A stretch of 64,000 nucleotides of DNA from Mycolicibacterium sphagni (lineage in GTDB: Bacteria; Actinomycetota; Actinomycetes; Mycobacteriales; Mycobacteriaceae): the NCBI RefSeq assembly GCF_002250655.1, contig NZ_NOZR01000003.1, positions 124,001 through 188,000 on the forward strand, read 5' to 3'. Of this stretch, positions 18,251-30,378 are shown in pieces; within the stretch, counting starts at the first letter, position 1, and every line of letters starts with the position of its first letter. The notes below the pieces were generated by a model. That model was not told where the DNA came from and made no database searches. It worked only from the letters and a program-made list of their open reading frames with translations. The position numbers and the translations under genes are program-made.

Positions 18251-19546
18251 ATGTCCACAGGTGCCACCGCGCACGGGTTGTGCGAATTCATCGACGCGTC
18301 ACCGTCGCCGTTCCACGTCTGCCAGACGGTGGCGGCGCGGCTGCGCGCCGCCGGCTACACCGAGCTCGCCGAGACCGACCGATGGCCGGACCAGGGCGGC
18401 GGATCAGGGCGGTACTTCACGGTGCGGGCCGGCTCGTTGGTGGCGTGGAACAACGCGGGGCGCAGCTCCGACAATTCTCAGCGCCCGTTTCGTGTCATCG
18501 GCGGCCACACCGACAGTCCGAACCTGCGGGTCAAACAACATCCGGATCGGGTGGTCGCGGGCTGGCAGGTCGTCGCGCTGGAGCCCTACGGCGGGGCGTG
18601 GCTCAACTCGTGGCTGGATCGCGACCTCGGGGTCAGCGGCCGGTTGTCGTTCCGCGACCCCGACGCCGAGGGCGGCGTGTCGCACCGGCTTGTGCTCGTC
18701 GACACGCCGATCCTGCGAGTGCCGCAGCTGGCCATCCATCTCGCCGAGGACCGCGGGGCGGTGAAGCTCGATCCGCAGCGGCACGTCAACGCGGTGTGGG
18801 GCCTGGGGGAGACGCCCCGCTCGTTCCTCGAGTGGGTCGTCGGGTGGACCGATGTGGACCCGGCCGACCTGTTGTCCGCCGACCTGATGACCCACGACCT
18901 GACCCCATCGACACTCGTCGGCGCCGACGGAGAGTTCGTCAGCGCGCCCAGGCTGGACAACCAGGGCACCTGCTATGCCGGGCTGGAGGCGTTCCTGGCC
19001 GCCGAGCCGAACGGCTACCTGCCGGTGCTGGCGCTGTTCGACCACGAGGAAGTCGGCTCGACCTCCGATCACGGCGCGCAGTCGGATCTGCTGCTGACGA
19101 CGCTCGAGCGGATCGTGCTCGCGGCCGGCGGCGACCGGGAGGATTTCCTGCGCCGGCTCACCGCGTCGATGGTGGCCTCCGGCGACATGGCGCACGCCAC
19201 GCACCCGAACTACCCCGACCGCCACGAACCCGGCCACCTGATCGCCGTGAACGGCGGGCCGGTGCTCAAGGTGCAGCCAAACCTGCGCTACGCCACCGAC
19301 GGCCGGACGGCGGCCGCGTTCGAACTGGCCTGCCGGCAGGCCGACGTGCCGCTGCAGCGCTACGAGCACCGCGCCGATCTGCCGTGCGGCTCGACCATCG
19401 GGCCGATGACATCGGCACGCACCGGCATCCCCACCGTCGACGTCGGGGCTGCCCAGCTGGCCATGCACTCGGCTCGTGAACTGATGGGCGCCGACGACAT
19501 CGTCGCGTATGCGGCTGCGCTGCAAGCATTTTTGTCACCCGCCTAA
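18251..19546 (+). CDS. pepC: M18-family aminopeptidase
   Basis: 431 residues from ATG 18251. Dinuclear zinc aminopeptidase: [28 protein letters not shown] and the late HATHPN and TDGRTAAAF segments hold the metal and active-site residues. Equivalent to Rv0800. Two in-frame ATGs (18239, 18242) lie upstream without a clear ribosome site; 18251 gives the conserved start [17 protein letters not shown] soon after. Divergent from the DyP gene. Confidence 0.92.
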   Translation: MSTGATAHGLCEFIDASPSPFHVCQTVAARLRAAGYTELAETDRWPDQGGGSGRYFTVRAGSLVAWNNAGRSSDNSQRPFRVIGGHTDSPNLRVKQHPDRVVAGWQVVALEPYGGAWLNSWLDRDLGVSGRLSFRDPDAEGGVSHRLVLVDTPILRVPQLAIHLAEDRGAVKLDPQRHVNAVWGLGETPRSFLEWVVGWTDVDPADLLSADLMTHDLTPSTLVGADGEFVSAPRLDNQGTCYAGLEAFLAAEPNGYLPVLALFDHEEVGSTSDHGAQSDLLLTTLERIVLAAGGDREDFLRRLTASMVASGDMAHATHPNYPDRHEPGHLIAVNGGPVLKVQPNLRYATDGRTAAAFELACRQADVPLQRYEHRADLPCGSTIGPMTSARTGIPTVDVGAAQLAMHSARELMGADDIVAYAAALQAFLSPA

Positions 19547-19603
19547 GCCGCCCCGTTCACCAGCCGGACGCTTTGCGGACGGTCGCCAAACGCCGCGGCC
19601 GCC

Positions 19604-19609
19604 TATCAT
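19604..19609 (+). promoter_or_regulatory. -10 element of the P450 gene (leaderless)
   Basis: TATCAT, followed by exactly 7 bases and the GTG start of the P450. No ribosome site fits between. Confidence 0.5.
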
Positions 19610-19616
19610 CCGCCCG

Positions 19617-20939
19617 GTGCCGACAACCACGTTGCCGCCAGGTCCGCCGATCCCTCGGGCCGTTCAGGCCGCGTTGGCCGTAGCCGACCGCCGGGCTGCA
19701 CTGAGAATGGTGCGGCGCCACTATGGCTCCGCGTTCACGCTGAACCTGCCGATCTTCGGCCGCATCGTCGTACTCAGCGATCCCGGCCAGATCCGGGAGC
19801 TGTTCACCGCCGGCGCCGACGTCGCCGACACCACCGACGCGAATCTCGGCCGCGTCTTGGGACCCGACTCGATGTTCGCGCTGTCGGGGCAGCGTCATCG
19901 AGCGCACCGCAAACTGCTGACACCCCCGTTCAACGGCCGGCGGTTGGCCGCCTACGAGGCGATCGTCGAACGTGAAGCCATCGCGGAATTCGAATCCTGG
20001 CCCCAGGAGCACACTTTCGCGGCTCTACCCGCGATGATGCGGATTACCCTGAACGTCATTCTGCGGGCGGTGTTCGGGGCGGACGGCGAGGAGTTCACCC
20101 GCCTGCGGGAAATACTCCCCCCGGCCATCCAACTCGGGTCGAAACTCGCACTCATCCCTGTGCCGCAATGGGATTGGGGGCACCTGAGCCCGTGGGGCCG
20201 GTTCGGTCAGTACCGCCGCGAATACGACCGGATCGTCGACCGCCTGATCGAGAAGGCGCTGGCTGATCCTGATCTCGAGACCCGTGATGACGTGCTGGCC
20301 CTGATGCTACTGAGCCGCTATGAGGACGGTTCGGCCATGACCCGCGGCGAGATCGCCGACGAGCTGATCACTTTGCTCACCGCCGGCCACGAGACGACTG
20401 CCACCACGCTGGCCTGGGCCGTGGAGCGGCTGCAGCGGCATCCGGCGCTGCTGGGCCGCCTCGTCGCCGATCTCGACGACGGATCCGAACAATTCCTGTC
20501 CGCCACGATCCTGGAGGTCCAGCGCACCCGCCCCGTCATCGACGTGACGTTCCGGCAGGTCACGGCGCAGGAGCTGACACTCGGCCCCTGGACGCTGCCC
20601 CAGGGGCAGAGCATCGTGGCCAGCATCGGGTTGGTGCATACCGACGAGACGGTTTTCCCCGACGCCGGCCGGTTCGATCCCGAGCGCTTCCTGTCCCGGT
20701 CGCCCGACCCGGGGGAATGGATTCCCTACGGCGGTGGCATCCGGCGCTGCATCGGTGCCGCGTTCGCGAACATGGAGATGCGGGTGGTGCTGCGAACCCT
20801 GCTGCGCGACTACACGATCAGGCCGTCGAGAGCGCGCGACGAATCGCAGATGTCCCGCGGGGTGGCGATCGCGCCGGGCAAAGGTGCGCTGTTGCGCACC
20901 ACGGCCCGGACGCGCGCACACCACTTCGGTGAGGGATGA
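19617..20939 (+). CDS. Cytochrome P450 (CYP138/CYP135-like)
   Basis: 440 residues. I-helix oxygen-activation motif AGHETT (256-261), ExxR in LEVQR, and the heme-binding loop YGGGIRRCIG with Cys378. The proline-rich start TTLPPGPPIPR is typical of bacterial soluble CYPs. GTG 19617 is supported by the -10 element 7 bases upstream. Substrate cannot be read from sequence; the subfamily guess is by overall similarity. The ferredoxin at 7.2 kb could be a redox partner but is not linked. Confidence 0.92.
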   Translation: MPTTTLPPGPPIPRAVQAALAVADRRAALRMVRRHYGSAFTLNLPIFGRIVVLSDPGQIRELFTAGADVADTTDANLGRVLGPDSMFALSGQRHRAHRKLLTPPFNGRRLAAYEAIVEREAIAEFESWPQEHTFAALPAMMRITLNVILRAVFGADGEEFTRLREILPPAIQLGSKLALIPVPQWDWGHLSPWGRFGQYRREYDRIVDRLIEKALADPDLETRDDVLALMLLSRYEDGSAMTRGEIADELITLLTAGHETTATTLAWAVERLQRHPALLGRLVADLDDGSEQFLSATILEVQRTRPVIDVTFRQVTAQELTLGPWTLPQGQSIVASIGLVHTDETVFPDAGRFDPERFLSRSPDPGEWIPYGGGIRRCIGAAFANMEMRVVLRTLLRDYTIRPSRARDESQMSRGVAIAPGKGALLRTTARTRAHHFGEG

Positions 20940-20948
20940 TGCGTACCT

Positions 20949-22178
20949 GTGGTGCAGTCCCTGATCGCGCTCTCGGTGGTCCTGGCGATCTGGTCTTTGC
21001 TCGCCCGCCCGATGCAACGGGGCCGGATCACCGCGCCGATCCTGCTGGTCGTCGTCGGGGCGGGCATCGAATACGGCACCTATAACGCCGTCGCCGACAC
21101 GCTCAATACCCAGGTCGCCCAGCATCTCGCTGAGCTGATCCTGGCTGTGCTGGTCTTCGTCGACGCCACCGATGTGCGCGGCGGTCTGTTGGGCCGGGAT
21201 CCCCGCTCGGCGCTGCGGCTGCTGAGCATCGCGCTTCCGCTGAGCATCGGACTGGCGTTCGTGCTGGGGTACTGGCTGTTGCCGGGTGTCACCTGGCCGG
21301 TGGCCCTGGTTCTCGCCTGCATCGTGGTGCCGACCGACTTCGCGCCCGCATCCCGAATACTGCGCGACGCACGGATTCCCGAGCGAGTGCGCGACCTGCT
21401 CAACGTCGAGGCGGGATACAAAGACGGCATCATCGCTCCGGTACTGGTCTTCGCGCTGGCGCTGGCCTCGGGGCCCGAAGACGCCGAACCGCCGATGGAC
21501 GCGTTCGCCGAGGCGGTCCCCGAGGTCGGTATCGCCCTCGTCGTCGGCCCTGTCGTCGGATGGGTACTCGGCAAGCTGGCCAACACCGCCGAACGGCGCA
21601 ACCTGATGACCGACCAATCCAAACGGATCATCTTCGTTGCCGCCCCGCTGCTGTCCTACTCGCTGAGCGTCGGTCTCGGCGGCAACGGGTTCGTATCGGC
21701 GTTCCTCTGCGGGATGGCACTCAACTACGTGCGCCGGGCGCAGGGCAACCGCAGGGAGCTGGAACTCATCGACGACGTCGCCGTGCTGCTGACCGCCTTC
21801 ATGTGGTTCGTGGTGGCCGGCATCGGCGTCATCGCGCTGATGTCGGGCGGCATCACCTGGGGCATGGTCGGCTACACCGTGCTGGCCGTTGGCGTCGTCC
21901 GGCTGATTCCGGTGCTGCTCGGGCTGCTCGGATCGCGGCTGGACTGGCGGGAGCGGCTGCTCGTCGGCTGGCTGGGGCCACGGGGGACCACCTCGATCGT
22001 GTTCGGTCTGCTGGCATTCAACGTGCTCGAGGGCGACGTCGAGAAGACGGCGTTGTTGATCATGGTGCTGGTGGTGCTGAGCAGCGTGCTGGTACACGGC
22101 CTCAGCGCGTCCTACGTCGCGCACGTCTTTGCGCGTTCCACTGTGCGACGGCGGGGCAGCGCGGCGCTGCGCCACTAG
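20949..22178 (+). CDS. Cation:proton antiporter (CPA1/NhaP-like)
   Basis: 409 residues, about 12 membrane segments. The core motif [15 protein letters not shown] has the substrate-binding Asp; [15 protein letters not shown] matches the 'N-x-E...D' pattern of the CPA superfamily; [18 protein letters not shown] is the conserved C-terminal helix with the functional Arg. Expected to exchange Na+ or K+ for H+ across the membrane. GTG 20949 (or GTG 20952), 9 bases after the P450 stop. Confidence 0.88.
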   Translation: MVQSLIALSVVLAIWSLLARPMQRGRITAPILLVVVGAGIEYGTYNAVADTLNTQVAQHLAELILAVLVFVDATDVRGGLLGRDPRSALRLLSIALPLSIGLAFVLGYWLLPGVTWPVALVLACIVVPTDFAPASRILRDARIPERVRDLLNVEAGYKDGIIAPVLVFALALASGPEDAEPPMDAFAEAVPEVGIALVVGPVVGWVLGKLANTAERRNLMTDQSKRIIFVAAPLLSYSLSVGLGGNGFVSAFLCGMALNYVRRAQGNRRELELIDDVAVLLTAFMWFVVAGIGVIALMSGGITWGMVGYTVLAVGVVRLIPVLLGLLGSRLDWRERLLVGWLGPRGTTSIVFGLLAFNVLEGDVEKTALLIMVLVVLSSVLVHGLSASYVAHVFARSTVRRRGSAALRH

Positions 22179-22181
22179 ACT
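22176..22181 (+). promoter_or_regulatory. -10 element of purL, overlapping the antiporter stop codon
   Basis: TAGACT, of which the first three bases are the stop codon of the antiporter gene; 7 bases later comes the purL GTG. This suggests a leaderless purL transcript with its own promoter inside the end of the previous gene. Confidence 0.5.
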
Positions 22182-22188
22182 GTTCTGC

Positions 22189-24498
<2,310 letters not shown>

Positions 24499-24517
24499 CC
24501 AGTGCGGTCGAATTCCA

Positions 24518-25084
24518 TTGATCGACAAGCAATTTGGCAATCCTGCAGTAGGAGCGGCAGCCGGCACCGGGCTGGCTCTGGCGGTGCGTGCGCCGCTGGG
24601 GCTGCGTCCGCCGCAGTTGTGGTCCGGGCTCAGGTACGGCGGGGCCGTGGCGGGAGCGGTGAGCGCGGGCGTCGCAGCGACCACTGCGCTGCCGCGGGTG
24701 CGCGCCGCGATGCACGATCGCGACCTACCCGCGGGCACGCGACGCTGGCTGGCGCTGGACATTCCGCTTGGCACTGTGTGGACGGAGGAGACGCTCTTCC
24801 GCGGGATGCTCCAGACCCTCGCCACGCGGGCGGTCGGGCAAAGCCGCGGACGGTTACTGCAGGCCGCCGCCTTCGGGCTCTGGCACATCCCCGATGCCAG
24901 GAAGACCGGCGAGCCGGTCGTGGGCACCGTGCTGGTGACCGGTCTGGCGGGGTGGGCATTCGGCTGGCTGGCCGAGCGCTCCGGCAGCGTGCTGGCTCCG
25001 GTGCTGGCTCACCTGGCGATCAACGAAGCCGGTGCGGTGGCCGCCCTGCTCGTGCAGCGGCGGACGGTACGGTGGAGGAGATAG
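24518..25084 (+). CDS. CPBP-family intramembrane metalloprotease (Rce1/Abi-like)
   Basis: 188 residues with 4-5 hydrophobic segments. Family motifs: Glu90-Glu91-x3-Arg95 (TEETLFRGML), His123 (LWHIP) and His165 (LAHLAINE), the proposed metal and catalytic residues in the membrane. The TTG start at 24518 is the only start that includes the first hydrophobic segment. 19 bases after purL; possibly cotranscribed with it. The role of bacterial CPBP proteases is mostly unknown (bacteriocin self-immunity in some). Confidence 0.85.
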   Translation: MIDKQFGNPAVGAAAGTGLALAVRAPLGLRPPQLWSGLRYGGAVAGAVSAGVAATTALPRVRAAMHDRDLPAGTRRWLALDIPLGTVWTEETLFRGMLQTLATRAVGQSRGRLLQAAAFGLWHIPDARKTGEPVVGTVLVTGLAGWAFGWLAERSGSVLAPVLAHLAINEAGAVAALLVQRRTVRWRR

Positions 25085-25219
25085 CGCCTAGGGTTCCGGC
25101 ACGCGTGCGTCTGGTCCGAGCGGCGCCACCGTAGTCCTGGACGGAGTGCGGTCATCTGAACGGATAAAAGCCTGGAGGATCTCCGTCGGCGTGCCCCACG
25201 TCGGCGAGAAGGTCCTGCG

Positions 25220-25948
25220 ATGTCGGCTCTCGTCTGTGTTTTCGTTCTCGCGCTCGGCGCCGGTGCACTCGGCGGTCTGGTCGGCACCGGATCGTCGCTG
25301 GTGCTGCTGCCGGTGCTGGTCCTGTTGTACGGGCCACGGGCTGCGGTACCGATGATGGGGATAGCCGCGGTGATGGCCAACGTCGGACGGGTCGCCGCCT
25401 GGTGGTCACGAATCAGGTGGCGACCGGTGCTCACCTACACCGCATCAGGTGCTCCGGCCGCCGCGCTGGGCGCGCACACACTGCTGACGATCTCCCCGAT
25501 GATCGTCGACGGATTCCTGGGTGTGTTCTTCCTGGTGATGATCCCGATCCGCCGGGTGATGATGGCGCGGTCGTGGCGGGTGCGGTTGTGGCAACTCGCG
25601 CTCGCCGGTGCTGTGGTCGGCTTCTTGACGGGTGTGGTGTTGTCGACCGGGCCGTTGAGCGTGCCGATCTTCACCGGATACGGGCTCAGCGGCGGCGCAT
25701 TTCTCGGTTCCGAGGCGGCCAGTGCGCTGGGACTCTACGCGGCCAAGCTTGCCACTTTCGGTCAAGCGGGTTCTCTGACAACGGATCTCGTTGTTCGCGG
25801 GCTGGCCATCGGTGCGGCATTGATGGTCGGCCCGTTCTTGACCCGTAGCGTCGTGCAGCGGCTCCGCGCGCGCACCTACGCGCTGCTCATCGACCTCGTC
25901 CTGGTGGCCGCCGCCGGCGGAATGTTCGTCGCCCTCGTCGCCGGCTGA
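25220..25948 (+). CDS. TauE/SafE-family membrane transporter
   Basis: 242 residues, about 7 membrane segments in the two-half arrangement of the sulfite exporter/TauE family (duplicated glycine-rich GAGALGGLVGTGSSLVLLPV and VGFLTGVVLSTGPLSVPIF). The family exports or imports sulfur-containing and small organic anions. A 135-base gap before it holds a GAGAAGG ribosome site and no other gene. Confidence 0.85.
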   Translation: MSALVCVFVLALGAGALGGLVGTGSSLVLLPVLVLLYGPRAAVPMMGIAAVMANVGRVAAWWSRIRWRPVLTYTASGAPAAALGAHTLLTISPMIVDGFLGVFFLVMIPIRRVMMARSWRVRLWQLALAGAVVGFLTGVVLSTGPLSVPIFTGYGLSGGAFLGSEAASALGLYAAKLATFGQAGSLTTDLVVRGLAIGAALMVGPFLTRSVVQRLRARTYALLIDLVLVAAAGGMFVALVAG

Positions 25949-25956
25949 GCCGGGCT

Positions 25957-26379
25957 CTAGTTGCTCGTCGTCGGCACGTCGCGACTGTCCGGCACCAGGT
26001 CGTGCGGCTCGGTGTCGGTGTCGCCGATGCCGAAACTGATGATCCGTTTCGGGGTGATCCGGATTATCGCGGCATCGATACCGTCGTCGGTCTGAGCTTC
26101 GGCTTGCTCGGCGGTGCCGCGGATCTCCAGGCAGCGCACCCGCCACGGGCTGCGCGACGCGATGTCGTCGACGACGAAGGCGACCGTGTTGTTTGTGGCG
26201 AGATTGCGGAACTTGCGGCTCTTCGACATCCGGTAGCCCACGACGTCGATGGTGCCCAGCGCCTCGTTGTAGGTGAAGCCGACGGGGCTGTTCTGCAAGG
26301 TGCCGTCGGGCGCGATGGTCGCGAGCCGGCCCAGATCCGCCGACTTCAGGTAATCGATTTCTAGCGGTTTGAAGGACAT
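25957..26379 (-). CDS. PPOX-class F420-dependent oxidoreductase (flavin-split-barrel fold)
   Basis: 140 residues. Split-barrel fold of the pyridoxamine-phosphate-oxidase superfamily: LGRLATIAPDGTLQNSPVGF at the start, FRNLATNNTVAFVVDD in the middle. Members in mycobacteria use F420 or FMN/heme. ATG 26379 is chosen over a TTG one codon before. Convergent with the TauE gene. Substrate unknown. Confidence 0.85.
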   Translation of the reverse strand: MSFKPLEIDYLKSADLGRLATIAPDGTLQNSPVGFTYNEALGTIDVVGYRMSKSRKFRNLATNNTVAFVVDDIASRSPWRVRCLEIRGTAEQAEAQTDDGIDAAIIRITPKRIISFGIGDTDTEPHDLVPDSRDVPTTSN

Positions 26380-26512
26380 CAACCCACGCTAGGACCTCAA
26401 GTTTGGTTGACGTCAAGGTCGCAGGCCGATTGTCTCGCTCCTCCGCCGCCTCGTCCCTTGGCGGCATCGTCCCTTGGCGGCATCGTCGACTCGACGGGAG
26501 ATACTCGAGTCC

Positions 26513-26905
26513 ATGCCCGCCCGCCGCGACGCCGATCCTGAGGCCACTGTGGCTGCTGTGCAAGCCGTGGCGCCCTGGCTGACCGACGACAGTGCCACCG
26601 CCCCCGATCGCGCCGCGATCGCGACAGCAGTGCGGCTGACCGCCCGCACTCTGGCGGCAGTGGCACCGGGCGCCAGCGTGGAGGTCCGCGTCCCACCTTT
26701 TGTTGCGGTTCAATGCATCTCGGGTCCCCGACACACCCGCGGCACGCCACCCAACGTCGTCGAGACCGATCCGCGGACCTGGCTGCGGTTGGCCACCGGC
26801 CTGCTCGACGTCGAGGAGGCGGCCGGCCGGGGGGTGCTGCGGTTGTCGGGGTCGCGGGCCGGCGAGGTGGGATCCTGGCTTCCGCTGGTGACAATCGGGC
26901 CGTAA
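26513..26905 (+). CDS. Sterol-carrier-family protein (Rv0807-like)
   Basis: 130 residues. Small alpha/beta protein; the segment VEVRVPPFVAVQCI and the C-terminal helix region TWLRLATGLLDVEEAAGRGVLRLSGSRA are those of the bacterial 'sterol carrier family' proteins that precede purF in mycobacteria. No catalytic motif. A lipid-binding role is only a family guess. Confidence 0.82.
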   Translation: MPARRDADPEATVAAVQAVAPWLTDDSATAPDRAAIATAVRLTARTLAAVAPGASVEVRVPPFVAVQCISGPRHTRGTPPNVVETDPRTWLRLATGLLDVEEAAGRGVLRLSGSRAGEVGSWLPLVTIGP

Positions 26906-26952
26906 ACGCACCGACACTCGGCGTTCAATTCCGCGATTCCCGCCGATGCCCG

Positions 26953-26958
26953 TAAACT
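26953..26958 (+). promoter_or_regulatory. -10 element upstream of purF
   Basis: TAAACT, 41 bases before the purF GTG, giving a leader of about 35 nt. GGGAG at 26984-26988 is the likely ribosome site, with rather long spacing (11 bases). So purF, unlike purC, purL and purM, appears to have a leader. Confidence 0.4.
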
Positions 26959-26999
26959 GAGTTACGTCACCGAACCCCCGCCAGGGAGCAGCCCATATC

Positions 27000-28529
27000 G
27001 TGACCGAAGAAGTCGAAAACCCACCTGCGGAAGAATGCGGCGTCTTTGGAGTCTGGGCTCCGGGTGAAGATGTTGCCAAACTCACTTATTACGGCCTCTA
27101 TGCGCTGCAACACAGGGGTCAGGAGGCGGCAGGTATCGCCGTCGGCGACGGATCGCAAGTGTTGGTGTTCAAGGATCTGGGCTTGGTCAGCCAGGTCTTC
27201 GACGAGCAGACACTGGCCGCAATGGAGGGCCACGTCGCCATCGGCCATTGCCGGTACTCGACGACCGGCTCCACCACCTGGGAAAATGCCCAGCCGGTAT
27301 TCCGTAACACCGCGGCGGGCACCGGAATCGCATTGGGCCACAACGGAAATCTGGTCAACACCACCGACTTGGCCGCGCGGGCGCGGGACGCCGGGTTGAT
27401 CAACCCGAACGCGCCGGGCGCGGCGACCACCGATTCTGACATTCTCGGTGCCCTGCTGGCGCACGGTGCCGCGGACTCCAGCATCGAGCAGGCCGCCCTC
27501 GAGCTGCTGCCCAGCGTGCGCGGCGCGTTCTGCCTGACCTTCATGGACGAGACCACGCTCTACGCCGCGCGCGACCCGTTCGGGGTGCGCCCGCTGTCGC
27601 TGGGCCGGCTGGACCGCGGCTGGGTGGTGGCCTCGGAGACCGCCGCGCTCGACATTGTCGGCGCGTCCTTCGTCCGCGACATCGAACCCGGCGAGTTGCT
27701 GGCCATCGACGCCGACGGCGTCCGTTCCACGCGCTTCGCCAACCCGACTCCCAAGGGCTGCATCTTCGAGTACGTCTACCTCGCCCGCCCGGACAGCACG
27801 CTGGTCGGCCGCTCGGTGCACGCCACCCGTGTCGACATCGGCCGCCGGCTGGCCCGAGAGAGGCCCGTCGAGGCGGACCTGGTCATCGGCGTGCCGGAAT
27901 CCGGCACCCCCGCCGCGGTTGGGTACGCCCAGGAATCTGGCATCCCGTTCGGCCAGGGCTTGATGAAGAACGCCTATGTCGGGCGCACATTCATCCAGCC
28001 GTCGCAGACCATCCGCCAGCTCGGTATCCGGCTCAAGCTCAATCCGCTCAAAGAGGTGATCCGCGGCAAGCGGCTCATCGTCGTCGACGACTCGATCGTG
28101 CGCGGCAATACCCAGCGCGCCCTGATCCGGATGCTACGTGAAGCCGGCGCCGTCGAGCTACACGTACGCATCGCCTCGCCGCCGGTGAAATGGCCGTGCT
28201 TCTACGGCATCGACTTCGCCACCCCCGCCGAACTCATCGCCAATGCCGTCGACAACGAGGAGGAGATGCTGGAGGCGGTGCGGCATGCGATCGGAGCCGA
28301 CACCCTGAGCTACATCTCCCAGCAGGGCATGATCGCCGCGACCGAACAGCCGCCAACCCGGTTGTGCTGCGCCTGCTTCGACGGCAACTACCCGATCGAG
28401 TTGCCCGGCGAGGCGGCGCTAGGCAAGAACGTCGTCGAACACATGCTGGCCAGTGCCGCCCGCACCGGCCTTCCGATACAGCCGGTGCAGGCCGACAACG
28501 CCAACGTCTCGGCGCTCAGCCGGCCCTGA
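27000..28529 (+). CDS. purF: Amidophosphoribosyltransferase
   Basis: 509 residues, committed step of purine synthesis: PRPP plus glutamine to phosphoribosylamine. The N-terminal 12 residues form a propeptide before the glutaminase nucleophile Cys13 (EECGVFG). The PRPP loop LIVVDDSIVRGNT is in the C-terminal half. Cysteines in PKGCIFEY, KWPCFYG and RLCCACFDGNYP fit the B. subtilis-type enzyme that carries a [4Fe-4S] cluster. Last 14 bases overlap the end of the convergent gene. Confidence 0.97.
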   Translation: MTEEVENPPAEECGVFGVWAPGEDVAKLTYYGLYALQHRGQEAAGIAVGDGSQVLVFKDLGLVSQVFDEQTLAAMEGHVAIGHCRYSTTGSTTWENAQPVFRNTAAGTGIALGHNGNLVNTTDLAARARDAGLINPNAPGAATTDSDILGALLAHGAADSSIEQAALELLPSVRGAFCLTFMDETTLYAARDPFGVRPLSLGRLDRGWVVASETAALDIVGASFVRDIEPGELLAIDADGVRSTRFANPTPKGCIFEYVYLARPDSTLVGRSVHATRVDIGRRLARERPVEADLVIGVPESGTPAAVGYAQESGIPFGQGLMKNAYVGRTFIQPSQTIRQLGIRLKLNPLKEVIRGKRLIVVDDSIVRGNTQRALIRMLREAGAVELHVRIASPPVKWPCFYGIDFATPAELIANAVDNEEEMLEAVRHAIGADTLSYISQQGMIAATEQPPTRLCCACFDGNYPIELPGEAALGKNVVEHMLASAARTGLPIQPVQADNANVSALSRP

Positions 28530-29838
28530 CCGCCGCGCTGGCGATACGTCGCACCCGCGCGGCCGACGACATCGCGCGCAGCGGTCGTCCCACGTACCAA
28601 TACATCCGGCCCAGCAACCCACGCGGGTAGACGATGTCTCGCTGCTCGACGCAGCTGCCGCCCGGCGCGGAAGTGACTCGCATCTCGAGCCACCGTTCAC
28701 CCGCGTGCCGGCCTTGAGCACGAAGGCGCAGGGCGGTGCCAGGCTCACGATCTTCCACACGCCAACGCCGAGGGACGTTGTCCCGCACCACTTCCCAGAG
28801 CCGCTCCGGAGTCGCCGGGGTGTGCTGGTAGCGGGTGTCGGTGTAGACGATCGGGCCTGCCCAGTCCGGATCGCTGGGCAGCTGCGACGCGATTCCGGTA
28901 TCCCAGGTGGGCGTGCAGCCCGCGCGAGCCAGGGCCGCCGAGACCGCCCGCCGGTACGGGGTTAGTCCGTCGGGCGGCGGATCGACGACGGTGTCGATGT
29001 CATGGTTGTTCATGATGGCGTCACAGTGCAGCGACTCGACCAGCGGTCGGGCCAGCCCGGATGGAATCGGCGTCACCAGCCCTACCCACAGCGCGGCGAT
29101 CCGCGGGGTCAGTACCGGCAGGACGAGTATGCGCCGGCGAGACAGCCCGGCGACCTCGGCGTAGATCCGCATCATGTCGCCGTATTCCAGGACATCCGGG
29201 CCGCCGATGTCCCAGGCACGTGATATCGGTACCGCCGCGGTCGCGGCGGCGGACAAGTAGTAGACGGCGTCGGCGATCGCGATCGGCTGGATCTTGTTGC
29301 GCACCCACCTCGGCGTGGTCATCACCGGGAGCCGGTCGGTGAGATGACGGATCATCTCGAACGACGCTGATCCCGAGCCCACCACGACACCGGCCTGCAG
29401 CACGACGGTTTCGATGCCCGACCCGATGAGGATTTCGCCCACCGCGGTGCGGGACGCGAGGTGTGTTGACAACTCCGTGCTTTCGGGGTGCAGTCCGCTG
29501 AGGTAGACGATGCGCCGGACGTTGGCACGGCGGGCGGCGGTGACGACGTTCTGTGCGGCGCGACGCTCCTCGGCGGCGAAATCCTCGGATGTGCCCATCG
29601 AGTGCACCAGGTAGTAGACGACGTCGACGCCGGTGAAAGCATCGGTCAGGGAGTCGGCGTCGACCAGATCGCCGCGGGCGACCTGCACTCTGTCGCGCCA
29701 CGGCACGGTCGCCAGTTTGTCGGGCGTGCGCGCCAGCGCGCGCACGGCGAAACCGTCGTCCAGCAGGCGCGGAATGAGACGGCTGCCGACGTATCCGGTA
29801 GCGCCGGTCACCAGGCACCGAGTTTGTTGCGCCGACAT
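28516..29838 (-). CDS. NAD(P)-binding protein with C-terminal DUF2867 domain
   Basis: 440 residues. N-terminal extended/atypical SDR domain (TGATGYVGSRL at 11-21; no canonical YxxxK) of the NmrA/complex-I 39-kDa-like type, residues about 1-230. The C-terminal domain (about 300-435, RYQHTPATPERLWEV...GLLGRMYWYVGRPLRAM) is DUF2867, a START/SRPBCC-like lipid-pocket fold. The pair is frequent in actinobacteria. Function unknown; a redox step on a hydrophobic substrate is plausible. Convergent with purF with a 14-base tail overlap. Confidence 0.85.
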   Translation of the reverse strand: MSAQQTRCLVTGATGYVGSRLIPRLLDDGFAVRALARTPDKLATVPWRDRVQVARGDLVDADSLTDAFTGVDVVYYLVHSMGTSEDFAAEERRAAQNVVTAARRANVRRIVYLSGLHPESTELSTHLASRTAVGEILIGSGIETVVLQAGVVVGSGSASFEMIRHLTDRLPVMTTPRWVRNKIQPIAIADAVYYLSAAATAAVPISRAWDIGGPDVLEYGDMMRIYAEVAGLSRRRILVLPVLTPRIAALWVGLVTPIPSGLARPLVESLHCDAIMNNHDIDTVVDPPPDGLTPYRRAVSAALARAGCTPTWDTGIASQLPSDPDWAGPIVYTDTRYQHTPATPERLWEVVRDNVPRRWRVEDREPGTALRLRAQGRHAGERWLEMRVTSAPGGSCVEQRDIVYPRGLLGRMYWYVGRPLRAMSSAARVRRIASAAVRAG

Positions 29839-29891
29839 GTGGTCCTCCGTTCGCCGGCGATTTCGGTGCCGACGGTCCTAGGGATTACCTC

Positions 29892-30326
29892 TTATTGGAA
29901 AGGGCAACCAGGGTTGGGCATGTCCACGGCCAGCGGGCTGCCGGCCGGATCGATGTAGAGCACCCACATCACCAACGGGGTGGAGCCTTCATTGCGGCCC
30001 TCGTGCACATAACCCGTCCCGCTGCGTTCGGTGATGGCGTCGCCGGCGCTGTAGACGCCGTCTACCGAGCAGTCCCCGTCGTAGTGGGTCAGTGTGCCTG
30101 CGCGGATCACGCCGAAGACCTGCCCTGGGTGGTAGTGCCACCCGGTGGTTCCGCCCGGAGCGATGGTGATCTCGCGGCTGATGTAGTCCTTGCCGTTGAG
30201 CGTCGCCTGCGACATGACGATGCCGTTGACGCCGTCGGCGGGGGTGGCCGACGCCGAACCGGGCGCTGCGATCGCAAGTCCGAGGGCGACAGGCACTGCC
30301 AACGATAAGAACTGCACGGGCTTCAT
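29892..30326 (-). CDS. Secreted cupin-domain protein
   Basis: 144 residues. Signal peptide (MKPVQFLSLAVPVALGLAIAAPGSASA). A single cupin barrel with metal-binding WHYHPGQVFGVIRAG and a second motif around GYVHEGRNEG. Ends NPGCPFQ with one Cys paired perhaps to DGDCSVDG. Probably acts outside the membrane; metal and substrate unknown. ATG 30326 is set by the signal peptide. Confidence 0.85.
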   Translation of the reverse strand: MKPVQFLSLAVPVALGLAIAAPGSASATPADGVNGIVMSQATLNGKDYISREITIAPGGTTGWHYHPGQVFGVIRAGTLTHYDGDCSVDGVYSAGDAITERSGTGYVHEGRNEGSTPLVMWVLYIDPAGSPLAVDMPNPGCPFQ

Positions 30327-30378
30327 GGTCGCCAGGGTCTCACAGGGAAGACTCAGCCCGGCACGTTCTATAGGTCTT

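Noticed and set aside
25445..27085. 546-codon open frame on the minus strand
   Set aside because: It runs through three independent genes (TauE, PPOX, sterol carrier) and purF start; composition is typical of a shadow.
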